Positions 34,553-43,785 are shown, numbered from the stretch's first letter. The stretch is 64,000 bases of DNA from [Mycobacterium] fortunisiensis (GCF_019050325.1 NZ_VOMB01000016.1:1-64000); one strand, 5' to 3'. The notes: a model not told the origin generated them from the sequence alone. Program-made: numbers and translations.

Positions 34553-35380
34553 TCAGAGATCCTCGCCGATCTTCTGCAGCGCTTCGAGCTGCTCGCAGAA
34601 ATGTTCGGCGTCGCGCGCGGCCACCGAACAGTTGGCGATGGTGGCACCGACGTCGCGCAACCGGCCCAGCCGGTCACGCGCGGTATCCGGCTCGCCCCGT
34701 GGGTCCAGCGGCACACCGGGGGACAGGATGACGTCGAAATTCGCCGGTAATTGTCGCTGCGCGAGAAACTCTGCGATGACGTCGGGGGACAGACCGAACG
34801 GCATCCAGCCGGTACCCAACTCCACGGCCCGACGCAACGAGCGTCTGGTCCGCCCACCCACCCAGACCGCGAGATCGGTTGTGATGGCGTGCGGTTCGAT
34901 CGCGAAGCCGTCGACCACCGGTTGACCCCACGCGGCCCGCAGCGTGGCGATGTCGCGGTCGGCAGCCGCACCCCGGCCGTCGAACTGCGCGCCGAGCAAC
35001 TCGAACTCCTCGGTCAGCGACCCCACCCCGACACCGAGCACCACGCGACCGCCGCTGAGCCGGTCGAGGGTGCCGTAGCTCTTGGCCAGCGCCACCGGGT
35101 GGTGATAGGGCAGCACCACCACGGCGGTGACCAGGCGGATACGTCGGGTCACCGCGGCCAGGAAGGACAGGGTGGCCAGCGGATCCCAATACACCGTTCC
35201 GCGCACCGCGGCGGCCGCGGCCGGGATCCCGGTGTGCTCGGCACAGGTGAGGTGATGAAAACCCAAGCGGTCGGCGGCCTCGGCGATCAGGGCGAGTTCG
35301 TCGGGGCCGGCGGTGGCCTCCCACGGGGAGAACTCACCGGGGTGTTGCATGACGACGGGGGTGGATAGTCCAAGCTTCAT
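34553..35380 (-). CDS. F420-dependent LLM-class oxidoreductase
   Basis: 275 residues, luciferase-like monooxygenase TIM barrel. The segments LIAEAADRLGFHHLTCAEHT, LATLSFLAAVTRRIRLVTAV, LDRLSGGRVVLGVGVGS and WVGGRTRRSLRRA are characteristic of actinobacterial F420-using enzymes. Such proteins reduce or oxidise C=C, ketone or alcohol groups with the deazaflavin F420. It is the last gene of the nine-gene operon that runs from 43676 to 34553, with a 4-bp overlap to the thioesterase gene. The substrate is probably an intermediate of that pathway. Confidence 0.86.
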   Translation of the reverse strand: MKLGLSTPVVMQHPGEFSPWEATAGPDELALIAEAADRLGFHHLTCAEHTGIPAAAAAVRGTVYWDPLATLSFLAAVTRRIRLVTAVVVLPYHHPVALAKSYGTLDRLSGGRVVLGVGVGSLTEEFELLGAQFDGRGAAADRDIATLRAAWGQPVVDGFAIEPHAITTDLAVWVGGRTRRSLRRAVELGTGWMPFGLSPDVIAEFLAQRQLPANFDVILSPGVPLDPRGEPDTARDRLGRLRDVGATIANCSVAARDAEHFCEQLEALQKIGEDL

Positions 35381-35775
35381 GAGGCTGCCTCCTTGGACTG
35401 GATCTTCGCAAAGCTGACCGAGGCGACGACGGCCAGGTGCTCGTCTGGGACGGTGAAGATCTCGACGTGGATCACCATGGACCGCTTGCCGGTGTGGACC
35501 AGACGGGCCACCGCCCGCGCGGCACCGTCGGTGACGGGCCGCAGATAGCGCAGGCTGAGGTCCGAGGTCACCACACTGTGGCCCGGCGGCACCTGACGCA
35601 TGGCGAGCTTGCCCGCGGCAGTGTCGACCAGGGTGGCCAGTAGCCCGCCCTGCAGCCCGCCGTTGGTGTTGACCACATGTGGTGCCACCGGCAGTTCGAC
35701 CACGACCTCATCGGCGGATCCCGGTGCGTCCCGATAACCGATCAGCTCGAACAACTCGAAGATCGTCGTCGTCAT
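35377..35775 (-). CDS. PaaI-like hotdog thioesterase
   Basis: 132 residues, single hotdog domain. VVNTNGGLQGGLLATLVDTAAGKLA contains the Gly-Gly and Asp typical of PaaI thioesterases, followed by SDLSLRYLRPV. It hydrolyses aromatic or other acyl-CoAs, often to release trapped CoA in catabolic operons. It overlaps both the alcohol dehydrogenase gene and the F420-type gene by 4 bp. The ligases and crotonases of the same operon would generate its CoA-ester substrates. Confidence 0.86.
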   Translation of the reverse strand: MTTTIFELFELIGYRDAPGSADEVVVELPVAPHVVNTNGGLQGGLLATLVDTAAGKLAMRQVPPGHSVVTSDLSLRYLRPVTDGAARAVARLVHTGKRSMVIHVEIFTVPDEHLAVVASVSFAKIQSKEAAS

Positions 35776-36899
35776 CGGTCAGCCTCCGTATAGCGGATCA
35801 CGCCACGAATATTGCGTCCCTCCAGCATGTCCCGGTAGGCCTCGTTGATCTCTTCGAGCCGGTACTCGCGAGTCACCATGTCATCGAGGTTCAATTCACC
35901 GAGCTGATAGAGCGTCAGCAGATTTGGAATGTCGAACTGAGGATTACCCCCGCCGAACAGGCTGCCCTGCAACGTCTTCTGCAACAAGGTCAGACCGGCC
36001 AGGTTCAGCGTGGCGTCGGTGTCGACGACGTTGCCCATTGCGGTGAGCACGCAGGTGCCGCCCTTGGCGGTGAGCTGCATCCACGATTCCACCTCACGGC
36101 CCTCGGTGCGCCCGACGGTGACGATGACCTTGTGACACATGCGGCCGCCGGTGGCTTCGGCCACTGCCGCCAGAGCGGAGGAGACATCCGGATAGGCCTG
36201 GCAGGCTCCGAATTTCAGGGCCTGCTCACGTTTCCATTCGACCGGGTCGACGGCGAAGATACGGCGTGCACCGGCGATCGCAGCGCCCTGTAGGGCCGCG
36301 GTGCCGACGCCACCGATGCCGATCACAGCCACATCCTCACCGGGCCGGACATCCGCGCTGCGCACTGCAGAGCCGTATCCGGTGGTCACCCCGCATCCCA
36401 CGAGGCAGGCGACGTCGAATGGAATCGACGGGTCGATCTTCACCACGGACGTCCGGTGCACGACCACGTACGGAGAGAAGGTGCCCAGCAGCGACATGGG
36501 AATCACGTTCTTGCCCTTGGTCTGTACGCGGAATGATCCATCCGACACCGACGCGCCGGCCAGCAGGCCCATGCCGAGATCACATAGATTGCGCAACCCG
36601 ACCTGGCAGGCCGGACAATTCCCGCAGGAAGGGATGAACGACATCACCACGTGATCGCCGACCTCCAAGCCTTCGGTGTCGGGCCCGACTTCCACGATCA
36701 CCCCGGCACCTTCGTGACCGCCCAGGATGGGGAAGTCTGCCATCGGGATGTCTCCGGTCATCAGATGGTGGTCCGAGTGGCACAGGCCCGCCGTTTCCAG
36801 GGCAACCTTGACTTCGCCCTTGCGGGGATCGCCGATCTCGATCTCTTCGATCGACCACGGTTGGCCGAAATCCCAGACCAGCGCACCCTTTGTCTTCAT
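35772..36899 (-). CDS. NDMA-dependent (mycofactocin-associated) zinc alcohol dehydrogenase
   Basis: 375 residues. Catalytic zinc ligands Cys40 (GLCHSDHH) and His62-Glu63 (GHEGAG); structural zinc cysteines 92, 95, 98 and 106; NAD motif GIGGVGTAAL. The start MKTKGALVW and the overall sequence match the mycobacterial family of nicotinoprotein alcohol dehydrogenases that need N,N-dimethyl-4-nitrosoaniline in vitro and mycofactocin in vivo. It oxidises a pathway alcohol to an aldehyde. It overlaps the ligase upstream and the thioesterase downstream by 4 bp. An ATG further upstream is unlikely because it would lie inside the ligase gene. Confidence 0.92.
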   Translation of the reverse strand: MKTKGALVWDFGQPWSIEEIEIGDPRKGEVKVALETAGLCHSDHHLMTGDIPMADFPILGGHEGAGVIVEVGPDTEGLEVGDHVVMSFIPSCGNCPACQVGLRNLCDLGMGLLAGASVSDGSFRVQTKGKNVIPMSLLGTFSPYVVVHRTSVVKIDPSIPFDVACLVGCGVTTGYGSAVRSADVRPGEDVAVIGIGGVGTAALQGAAIAGARRIFAVDPVEWKREQALKFGACQAYPDVSSALAAVAEATGGRMCHKVIVTVGRTEGREVESWMQLTAKGGTCVLTAMGNVVDTDATLNLAGLTLLQKTLQGSLFGGGNPQFDIPNLLTLYQLGELNLDDMVTREYRLEEINEAYRDMLEGRNIRGVIRYTEADR

Positions 36900-38392
36900 G
36901 GTCGGACACCTTTCCTCAACATGGTCCGCAATGCGGTGTTGTCGACCTTTCCGGTCGCCCCGCGCGGGATGGCCTCGTCGTCGCCGAGGAGCCGCCACAG
37001 CGTGGGCACTTTGAACGAGCTGATGGCCGCGCGGGTGGCCGCACGCAGCGACTCCACCGACAATCCATCGCCCACCACCACGGCGCCGACCTGATTGGCA
37101 CGGTCGTCAGGGACATTGACGACGTACGCGGCCCGCACCCCGGGCAGTGACCGCAGCGCGCGCTGTACCTCGCCGGGATACACCGTGGCGCCCCGGACCT
37201 TGAACATGTCATCGGATCGGCCACGGTGGAACAGGAACCCGTCGGCATCGAGGTAGCCGAGATCGCCGGTCGGATAATAGCCGTCGGCGGTGAACACCTG
37301 CTCTCGGCTGCGCCGGCAGATACCCCGCATCACGTGCGGGCCACGGATCTGGATCTCACCGGTTTCGCCACGCGGCAGCGGACCGCCGGTTTCGGAGTCG
37401 ACGATGCGAAGGTCCATGCCGTCGAACGGTTGTCCGCAGCTGCCCCACGCCGAGTGCGGCATGTCGGTGTCGGCGCGGTAACCGCAGTACGGGCCGAATG
37501 ATTCGGTCATTCCCAGCAGCGAGGCGCGGGCACCGGGCCGTGCGTGCAGGTGTGCCGGCAGCAGGGCTTCCAGGCTGCCCGGCTGCAGCGCGGACAGATC
37601 CGCGGTGCCGGCGTGGCGGGCCAGTGCCTCGGCCTGTTCGGGCCAGCCCCGGAACAACGTGACCCGTTCGCGCTGCAACAGGTCCAGGGTGGACGCCGGG
37701 CCGGGGCTGGGTTCGGTGACCAGGGTGGCCCCGGCCAGCAGGGCCGACAGGATGCCGGCGCCGAACCCGCCGACCCAGAAGAACGGCATGGGTAGGTACA
37801 GCCGGGTGCCGGCGTCGACGCAGCGCGCCTCCAGCCCGGACCGCACGGCGCACAGGGCATTCCGGTGCGAATGGACGGTGCCTTTCGGCGGCCCGCTGCT
37901 GCCCGAGGTGAACATCACCACCATCGGGTCGCTCTCGCGTACCCGCGCGGCGAGCGCATCGGTGGCGCCGCGCGTGCCGTTGAACGCCAGCGCCTCGTCC
38001 GCTTTCCAGATGACGCGCAAGGCGGGCAACTGGTCCCGATCCACCGGGTAGCGGTGACCGCGGAATTCGTCGACCGCGATGAGGAACTGCACCGACGCCA
38101 TGCGCAATTGCCCGGTCAGTTCACCGGGCCGTAGCAGGGTGCTCAATGGGACGAGCACCGCACCCACGCGCATCACCGCGATGGCGAGCCGAACCCAGGC
38201 GACCCCGTTGGGCATGATCAGGCCGACCCGGGACCCCTTGGTCATCCCCGCGGCGAGCAAACCGGCGGCCAATTCGGCAGTGCTGGACTCCAGTTCGGTG
38301 TAGCCGATCCGGTCGACAGGGTCGATCACCATCGGCTTCGGCCCGAACAGACCGGCCTGGGCGCGCACCAGCGCGTCGATCGTCTCAGGCAT
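36896..38392 (-). CDS. AMP-forming acyl/aryl-CoA ligase, third of three in the operon
   Basis: 498 residues. P-loop MFTSGSSGPPKGTVHSH near 158, A5 motif LLGMTESFGPYCG, A7 motif YYPTGDLGYLD and the catalytic lysine in RGATGKVDNT. All adenylation motifs are intact. It resembles cyclohexanecarboxylate/benzoate-type and medium-chain ligases. Start and stop overlap the adjacent genes by 8 and 4 bp. Together with the two ligases directly upstream it forms a run of three, unusual for one pathway and suggesting three different acid intermediates or substrates. Confidence 0.88.
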   Translation of the reverse strand: MPETIDALVRAQAGLFGPKPMVIDPVDRIGYTELESSTAELAAGLLAAGMTKGSRVGLIMPNGVAWVRLAIAVMRVGAVLVPLSTLLRPGELTGQLRMASVQFLIAVDEFRGHRYPVDRDQLPALRVIWKADEALAFNGTRGATDALAARVRESDPMVVMFTSGSSGPPKGTVHSHRNALCAVRSGLEARCVDAGTRLYLPMPFFWVGGFGAGILSALLAGATLVTEPSPGPASTLDLLQRERVTLFRGWPEQAEALARHAGTADLSALQPGSLEALLPAHLHARPGARASLLGMTESFGPYCGYRADTDMPHSAWGSCGQPFDGMDLRIVDSETGGPLPRGETGEIQIRGPHVMRGICRRSREQVFTADGYYPTGDLGYLDADGFLFHRGRSDDMFKVRGATVYPGEVQRALRSLPGVRAAYVVNVPDDRANQVGAVVVGDGLSVESLRAATRAAISSFKVPTLWRLLGDDEAIPRGATGKVDNTALRTMLRKGVRP

Positions 38393-39824
38393 CGAACAAT
38401 CCGATCAGGGCGGTGGAATCGACCTTGCCGCTGGACAACGTGGGAAGCTCACCGTGGCGGAGCACCGCGAATCGGCGCGGCACCTTGAATGCCGAGAGCG
38501 CACCGCGCAGGGCGGTTCGCACCGCATCGACGTCAACCGGGGCATCGCTGACGATCACCGCCGCAACGACCTGCCCCCGCTGCGCGTCGGGCAGGCCGAG
38601 CACATGCGCGGGGTAACCCAGCGCTGCCAACGCTTTCTCGACCTCACCCGGGGTGACATTGGCGCCGGCGGTCTTGATCATCGAGCCGGCCCGGCCGAGG
38701 AAGTAGAAGTACCCGTCGTCATCGACACGGACCAGATCGCCGGTGTGGAACCATCCGTCCGCGTCGAAGCAGTCCTCCCGGTTGCGTCCGTAATAGCCCT
38801 GCATGACATACGGCCCGCGGATGCACAGCTCGCCGGACTCCAGCACCCTGGTCTCGAAGCCGGGCGCCGGGCGGCCGTAGCTGCCGCGCCGATGTTCGGG
38901 TTGGTCTCCGTCGTCGCCGTCGAGCAGCACCACGCTTGCGGCCTCGGTCAGACCCAGCATGTTGTGCCGCAGCTCGGGATCGGCCGGGCGGACCTCGGGC
39001 GCCATGATCGGGTACAGATTGCCGCGGCGCATCGAGGACAGATCGCGGTCGGCAAAGCTCGGATGTCGGGTCAGGTGGGCGATCCCGGAGACGAAACCGT
39101 TGGTGATGGTGGGTTTCTCGGCCTCCAGCAAGTCCAACGTGATGCCGGCATCGGTGGCGTTGGAGCAGATCAGGGTCGCCCCGGCGACCATCGTCGCCAC
39201 CAATCCGAAGGCGAATCCGCCGATCCAGAAAAACGGCGAATTGCAGAACAGCCGGTCGGCGGCGGTGAGACCGCGAATCACGTTGAGGTTGCCCTGATGC
39301 GCGAGGAGGGCGCCGTGCGTGTGCACGGCGCCCTTCGGCGGGCCGGTGGAACCGGAGGTGTAGATGATCGCCAGCGGATCCGACGCGTCGACATCCTCCT
39401 CGGCGCCGGCCAGCACGGATTCCGCCACGGCGGCGGGCGGCGGGTCGAACAGCACATGCCGCAGACACGGCGCATCGGTGACGGCGGCCAGCCGCTGCTC
39501 GTAGTTGTGATTGCGGAACCTCCTGGCCGACAGCAAAATCACAACCTCGCTGTCGAGCAGTTGGCCCCGCAGTTCTGCTGCGGTGAGAAACGTGGAGAAC
39601 GGCACCACCACCGCGCCGATCCGGGCGGCGGCCAGCATGCCGACCACGAAGTCGATCCCGTTGGGGTAGAGCAATCCGATATGGCTGCCCTTGCCCGCGC
39701 CGAGCGCCAACAATCCGCGGGCCAGTTCGGCCGAGCGGTGATCGGCTTGCGCGTAGCTGATCCGCTCGTCGTCGCACAGCAGCAGCGGGTGCTCGCCGGC
39801 CCGGCGCAGCAGGTCGGCGAGCAT
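38385..39824 (-). CDS. AMP-forming acyl/aryl-CoA ligase, second of three in the operon
   Basis: 479 residues from the ATG at 39824, one base after the preceding stop; a GTG at 39833 is possible and the longer frame beyond is inside the upstream gene. P-loop IYTSGSTGPPKGAVHTH, A5 LGLTEAASVV, A7 FHTGDLVRVDDDGY and lysine in LSSGKVDSTAL are present. It shares the PFFWxGGF segment and overall layout with the ligase that follows, so the two are probably paralogues from a duplication. Confidence 0.88.
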   Translation of the reverse strand: MLADLLRRAGEHPLLLCDDERISYAQADHRSAELARGLLALGAGKGSHIGLLYPNGIDFVVGMLAAARIGAVVVPFSTFLTAAELRGQLLDSEVVILLSARRFRNHNYEQRLAAVTDAPCLRHVLFDPPPAAVAESVLAGAEEDVDASDPLAIIYTSGSTGPPKGAVHTHGALLAHQGNLNVIRGLTAADRLFCNSPFFWIGGFAFGLVATMVAGATLICSNATDAGITLDLLEAEKPTITNGFVSGIAHLTRHPSFADRDLSSMRRGNLYPIMAPEVRPADPELRHNMLGLTEAASVVLLDGDDGDQPEHRRGSYGRPAPGFETRVLESGELCIRGPYVMQGYYGRNREDCFDADGWFHTGDLVRVDDDGYFYFLGRAGSMIKTAGANVTPGEVEKALAALGYPAHVLGLPDAQRGQVVAAVIVSDAPVDVDAVRTALRGALSAFKVPRRFAVLRHGELPTLSSGKVDSTALIGLFDA

Positions 39825-39825
39825 G

Positions 39826-41274
39826 TCAGACACGGGTGCCGAAGTGGTCTCGGACCGCACCGAGATCGGCCTTGCCCGAGGGGGTTCGAGGTATGGCATC
39901 GACGATGCTGATATCGGTGGGGATCTCGTAACGGGCCAGCCGGCTCTGCAGGAAGGTCTCCAGGTCGGTCGACGTCGCCGCGGCGTGTAATTCCACCATG
40001 GCGACCGGCACCTCGCCGAGCCGTTCGTCGGGCACACCGATCACGGCCGCCCCCCGCACCGCCGGATGACTCTCCAACGCGGTGCGGACGTCGTCGGGCA
40101 TCACCTTGAACCCGCCGCGGATGATGGCCTGATCCGCCCGGCCGAGAATCCAGACGAAGCCGTCGGCGTCGATGCGGGCCAGATCGGTGGTGCGCAGCCA
40201 GTCCGCGTCGGCATCGAATTGTGCCGGCTTGACCTCGAGCAGCCCGGTCTCGTCGGCGCGCAGTGGCTTCCCGCCCTCGTCGACCACCCGCAATTGTGCT
40301 CCCGGGTTGGCCCGGCCCACGCTGCCGCGCTTGTCTTTCCAGTACTTCTGGTGGTCGGCCAACGTCCAACCGGCCACCCCGCCACCGAATTCCGTTGCCG
40401 CATACGAGGTCAGCACCGGGATGCCGAACTTCTCGGTGAACGCGTCGGCGTCGTCCGCGGACAGCGGTGCCGTCCCGGAGGTGACCGCGCGCAGACTGGA
40501 CAGGTCCTCGCGGGTCAGATCGGAATGCAGCACCATGCGCAACGCGGCCGGCACCAGCGACGCCGCCCGGGGGCGATGTTCGCGCACGGCATCGGCCCAG
40601 CGGGTCAGCTCGAACTTGGGCAGCAACACGAACGGCCGGGCCTCGGCGATGCACAGCAGCACCCGGAACACCCCACCCACATGCACCAGCGGAGAGTTGA
40701 CGATCGCCACTCCGCGGCGCAACTCGGTTGGGGCCTGGGCATTCGCGGGGTCGCGGCCGATGACGCTGCGGGCCAGCATGTCGTAGGTCAGGTCCACCCG
40801 CTTGGGTGGGCCGGTGGTACCGCTGGTCAGCATCCAGACCGCAACCCCCGGCCGGCCCGCGTCCTCGGCCGGCCGTTGGGCGGCGGCGACCTCGGGTGCG
40901 GTGTCGAGATCGTGGATCGTCACGGTCGTCCTGGTCGGGGACGGAGCTGCCAAGGTGGCGAGGTCCTCGGGCAGACCGATCAGCACCGGCAGATCGAGCG
41001 CTTCGATGTCGGCCCGGGTGCGGGCATCCCCGCGGGACGGGTTGATCACCACCACGGTGCCACCGGCGGCCAGCACCCCCAACAGCGCTGCGACGTGCGC
41101 GGGCTGGTTGCGCAGCATGATGCCGACCCGTGCCCCCGCCGACACTGCGGCGACGCGCCGGGCCAACGTGGCGAGCCGGCCCCAGCTGTGCCATTGGCCC
41201 TCGTACTGGATCGCTCCGGCCGAGTGGTCCAGGTCGAGGACATCTTCGATGCGACGGGAAAGCGGATGCACCAT
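39826..41274 (-). CDS. AMP-forming acyl-CoA ligase, first of three in the operon
   Basis: 482 residues. P-loop MLTSGTTGPPKRVDLTYD, A5 SYAATEFGGGV, A7 LRTTDLARIDADGF (TTD instead of TGD), lysine in TPSGKADLG. It is closer to the ligase at 25800-27290 than to the two that follow it. Its ATG shares one base with the stop of the crotonase upstream (TGATG), so translation is coupled. It would load an acid substrate or intermediate onto CoA at the expense of ATP. Confidence 0.88.
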   Translation of the reverse strand: MVHPLSRRIEDVLDLDHSAGAIQYEGQWHSWGRLATLARRVAAVSAGARVGIMLRNQPAHVAALLGVLAAGGTVVVINPSRGDARTRADIEALDLPVLIGLPEDLATLAAPSPTRTTVTIHDLDTAPEVAAAQRPAEDAGRPGVAVWMLTSGTTGPPKRVDLTYDMLARSVIGRDPANAQAPTELRRGVAIVNSPLVHVGGVFRVLLCIAEARPFVLLPKFELTRWADAVREHRPRAASLVPAALRMVLHSDLTREDLSSLRAVTSGTAPLSADDADAFTEKFGIPVLTSYAATEFGGGVAGWTLADHQKYWKDKRGSVGRANPGAQLRVVDEGGKPLRADETGLLEVKPAQFDADADWLRTTDLARIDADGFVWILGRADQAIIRGGFKVMPDDVRTALESHPAVRGAAVIGVPDERLGEVPVAMVELHAAATSTDLETFLQSRLARYEIPTDISIVDAIPRTPSGKADLGAVRDHFGTRV

Positions 41275-42047
41275 CAGCGGATCCGCGGCGTGGTCTTGGG
41301 CAGCGGACGGTCGGCCAGTTCGGCCTTGGCGATCGGGTTGCCCAGCCGGGTGTAGATCAGGCCCTGATCCATGGCGGCCCGGTAGGGCTTGTCCAGCGAC
41401 TCCCAGATGGCCTTGACGGTGCCCTGGGTGGCCGTCGGTGGTTTGGCGGCGATGGTGGCGGCGATCTCGTGCGCCCGGTCCCACAGCTGCTCGCGGGCCA
41501 CCACCTCGGTGACCAGCCCGATCCGCAGCGCGGTGTCGGCACCGACGCGTTCGTCGTTGCCCATCAAGGCCATCCGCAGCGTGTCGCCGAGACCGACCCG
41601 GCGCATCAGACCGATCGGCTCCAGCGCCGAGACCAGACCGGCGCTGACATGTGAGTCGAAGAACGTCGCCTCGGTGGAGCAGATCACCACGTCGGCCTCG
41701 TTGACGAAGTACAGCGCGCCGGCCGTGCACATTCCCTGCACCGCGCACACCACGGGCTTCCACATCTTCTGCCACTTGGGGCTGAGCAGTTCACCGGGAT
41801 CCTCGTGGTTCCACACGATCTCGGGCTGTCCGTAGCTGGATTTCACATCCAGGCCGGCGCTGAACGCGCGGTCGCCTGCCGCCCGCAGCACCACGGCATT
41901 GATGCCCTCGTCCGCCTTGATGGCATGCCAAACGTCGCGCATCTCATTGCACATGGTGCGGTTGAACGAGTTCAGGGCGTCGGGACGGTTCAGTGTGACC
42001 GTGGCGACCCGCGATTCGTGGTCGAAGTCGAGGAGCAGTGTCTCCAT
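41274..42047 (-). CDS. Crotonase-family protein lacking both catalytic glutamates (third of three)
   Basis: 257 residues, crotonase fold with LNRPDALNSFNR and FSAGLDV for CoA binding. By ungapped alignment to rat enoyl-CoA hydratase, the positions of Glu144 and Glu164 are Tyr113 and His133 (FFDSHVSAG). It is therefore unlikely to be an ordinary hydratase; isomerase, hydrolase, decarboxylase or ring-opening chemistry is possible. Its closest visible relative is the upstream gene, with which it shares TFFDxHVSxGLV. Six bases separate the two. Confidence 0.88.
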   Translation of the reverse strand: METLLLDFDHESRVATVTLNRPDALNSFNRTMCNEMRDVWHAIKADEGINAVVLRAAGDRAFSAGLDVKSSYGQPEIVWNHEDPGELLSPKWQKMWKPVVCAVQGMCTAGALYFVNEADVVICSTEATFFDSHVSAGLVSALEPIGLMRRVGLGDTLRMALMGNDERVGADTALRIGLVTEVVAREQLWDRAHEIAATIAAKPPTATQGTVKAIWESLDKPYRAAMDQGLIYTRLGNPIAKAELADRPLPKTTPRIR

Positions 42048-42053
42048 TGCCGA

Positions 42054-42869
42054 TTACCGTGCCTGCCAGTTGGGTTTGCGCTTCTCCACGAACGCCCGCG
42101 GCCCTTCCAGGGCATCCTCGGTGCGTACCACCCGCTCCCGGAATGTCTCGGCCAGGATCTCGCCGTCGTGCAGCGGCAGGTCCAGGGTCTTGTGGATGGC
42201 CAGCCGGGTTCCCCGCACCGCCAGCGGCGCGTTGAGGCACACCGTGTCGGCGATCTCGTGGGCCCGCTCCAACAACTTGTCGTGTTCCACGATCTCGGTG
42301 ATCAGCCCGAGCTCGTAGGCCCGCTCGACGGTCATGCGTTCGTGCTTGCCCATCAACGCCATTCGCAGCGCCACCGAACGTGGCAATGCCTTGGCCAGCC
42401 GCACCATCTCGCGCGCGGCCACCAGGCCGATGCTCACGTGCGGATCGAAGAAGGTCGCCTTGTCCGAGGCGATCACGATGTCCCCGGTGGTGACCCAGTC
42501 CAGCCCGGCGCCACAGCAGATCCCGTTGATCGCCACCACGACCGGCTTGGCCATGCTGCGGAACGGCGGGGTGCCCTCCTGCGGTGCCTCCCACTGCTCG
42601 TAGGTGGAAAGATACGGCCGTTCGTTGACCACCTTGCCGTCGCCCGGGATCTCCTTGACGTCGGCGCCGGTGCAGAACGCGCGGCCGGTGGCGGTGACGA
42701 TCATCAGCCAGACGTTGTCGTCGTTCTCGGCTTGGGCGTAGGCGGCCCGCAATTCGGTGATCATGTGGGGCGAGAGCGCATTGAGCGCGTCGGGCCGGTT
42801 GAGCGTGATGGTGGCCTTGTGGCCGTCCACCTCGTATTTGATGGTGTCGTACGCAGCAGATTCGGTCAT
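42054..42869 (-). CDS. Crotonase-family protein with altered catalytic residues (second of three)
   Basis: 271 residues. CoA-binding segments LNRPDALNALSPHM and FCTGADV. The positions of the two catalytic glutamates are Asp124 (GAGLDWV) and His144 (FFDPHVSIGLV). Asp/His in place of Glu/Glu suggests modified chemistry. It has a long insertion near residue 75-105 (about 30 residues before the ICCGAG segment). It lies 12 bp after the first crotonase of the operon and 6 bp before the third, with which it probably arose by duplication. Confidence 0.88.
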   Translation of the reverse strand: MTESAAYDTIKYEVDGHKATITLNRPDALNALSPHMITELRAAYAQAENDDNVWLMIVTATGRAFCTGADVKEIPGDGKVVNERPYLSTYEQWEAPQEGTPPFRSMAKPVVVAINGICCGAGLDWVTTGDIVIASDKATFFDPHVSIGLVAAREMVRLAKALPRSVALRMALMGKHERMTVERAYELGLITEIVEHDKLLERAHEIADTVCLNAPLAVRGTRLAIHKTLDLPLHDGEILAETFRERVVRTEDALEGPRAFVEKRKPNWQAR

Positions 42870-42881
42870 TGGTTCCTCTGG

Positions 42882-43676
42882 TTATCGGCCCTGGAAGTCC
42901 GGGTCGCGGCGGTCCCGGAACGCGGCCAGGCCCTCTTTGAAATCACTTGTACGGCAGGAGAGTTCCAGGTTCGACAATTCCTGGTTCATGGACTGGGTGA
43001 GGGTCGCGTGCTGGCCGTAGGCGATGGACTGTTTGGCCAACCCGATCGCGACGGTGGGTCCGGCGGCCAGCCGGGCCAGCAGTTCGTCGGCGCTCGCGTC
43101 CAGGTCGTCGGGCTGGACCGCAGTGTGGATCAGGCCCCAGTCAGCCGCCTGCGCCCCGCTGACCTTCTCGCCGAGCAGCAACATGCGCTTGGCCCGGGCG
43201 ACCCCGGCCAGCCGTGGCAACAGCCAGGTCGCACCGGAGTCCGGGGTGAACCCCCGGCTCATGAACGGCTCCCAGAATGTCGCGCCGTCCTCGGCGACGG
43301 TGAAATCGGCGGCCAGTGCCAGATTGCAACCCAGTCCTACCGCCCAGCCACGGACCGCGCACACCACCGGCAGCTGGATGGTGGCCACGAGTTCGATGAC
43401 CCGGTGCGCGGTGTGCGGGATCCGGCGGACCAGATCGCCGGTGCGGGGACGTTGCCCAGTGCTGTTGGTGGCCACCCAGTCGGCGCCGGCGCAGAAGTTC
43501 TCCCCGGCGCCGGTGATCGCGATCGCCCGCAGTGAGTCGTCGTGGGCGGCGGCTGACAGCGTGGCAACCAGGTTGTCGATCATGCTGTGACTCAACGAGT
43601 TGCGGCGCGCCGGCCGATCCAGCGTGATGCGCAGGACGGCGCCGTCTCGGGACGTCGATATCGCCTCGTCGCTCAC
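42882..43676 (-). CDS. Crotonase-family protein lacking both catalytic glutamates (first of three)
   Basis: 264 residues from the GTG at 43676, preceded by AAAGG; ATGs at 43700 and 43712 are alternatives that would lie within the direct repeats of the promoter region. LDRPARRNSLSH and FCAGADW give the crotonase fold. The Glu144 and Glu164 positions are Asn118 and Phe138 (FWEPFMSRG), so hydratase activity is not expected. It is the first gene of the nine-gene operon that ends at 34553 and is divergent from the GntR gene, its probable regulator. Confidence 0.86.
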   Translation of the reverse strand: MSDEAISTSRDGAVLRITLDRPARRNSLSHSMIDNLVATLSAAAHDDSLRAIAITGAGENFCAGADWVATNSTGQRPRTGDLVRRIPHTAHRVIELVATIQLPVVCAVRGWAVGLGCNLALAADFTVAEDGATFWEPFMSRGFTPDSGATWLLPRLAGVARAKRMLLLGEKVSGAQAADWGLIHTAVQPDDLDASADELLARLAAGPTVAIGLAKQSIAYGQHATLTQSMNQELSNLELSCRTSDFKEGLAAFRDRRDPDFQGR

Positions 43677-43696
43677 CTGGAACCCGCCTTTCGGAG

Positions 43697-43717
43697 CCAT
43701 ACAGTTGCCCATACAGT
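43697..43717. promoter_or_regulatory. Direct repeats CCATACAGT in the GntR/crotonase divergent region
   Basis: CCATACAGT occurs at 43697-43705 and 43709-43717, 12 bp apart. On the minus strand the promoter-like TTGTAC lies further upstream near 43740. Repeated sites of this kind next to a divergent GntR gene are candidate operators for the nine-gene operon. FadR-type sites are usually palindromic, so the assignment is tentative. Confidence 0.35.
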
Positions 43718-43785
43718 AGACGATGCGATTACTATCCTGTACAAGTTAGCAAGGAAAGGCCGTCGGCGGAACAGGGGAGGGCTGG

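Noticed and set aside
39825..40037. N-terminal extension of the ligase at 38385-39824
   Set aside because: It runs through the end of the preceding ligase gene in another frame; the adenylation domain begins normally after the ATG at 39824.
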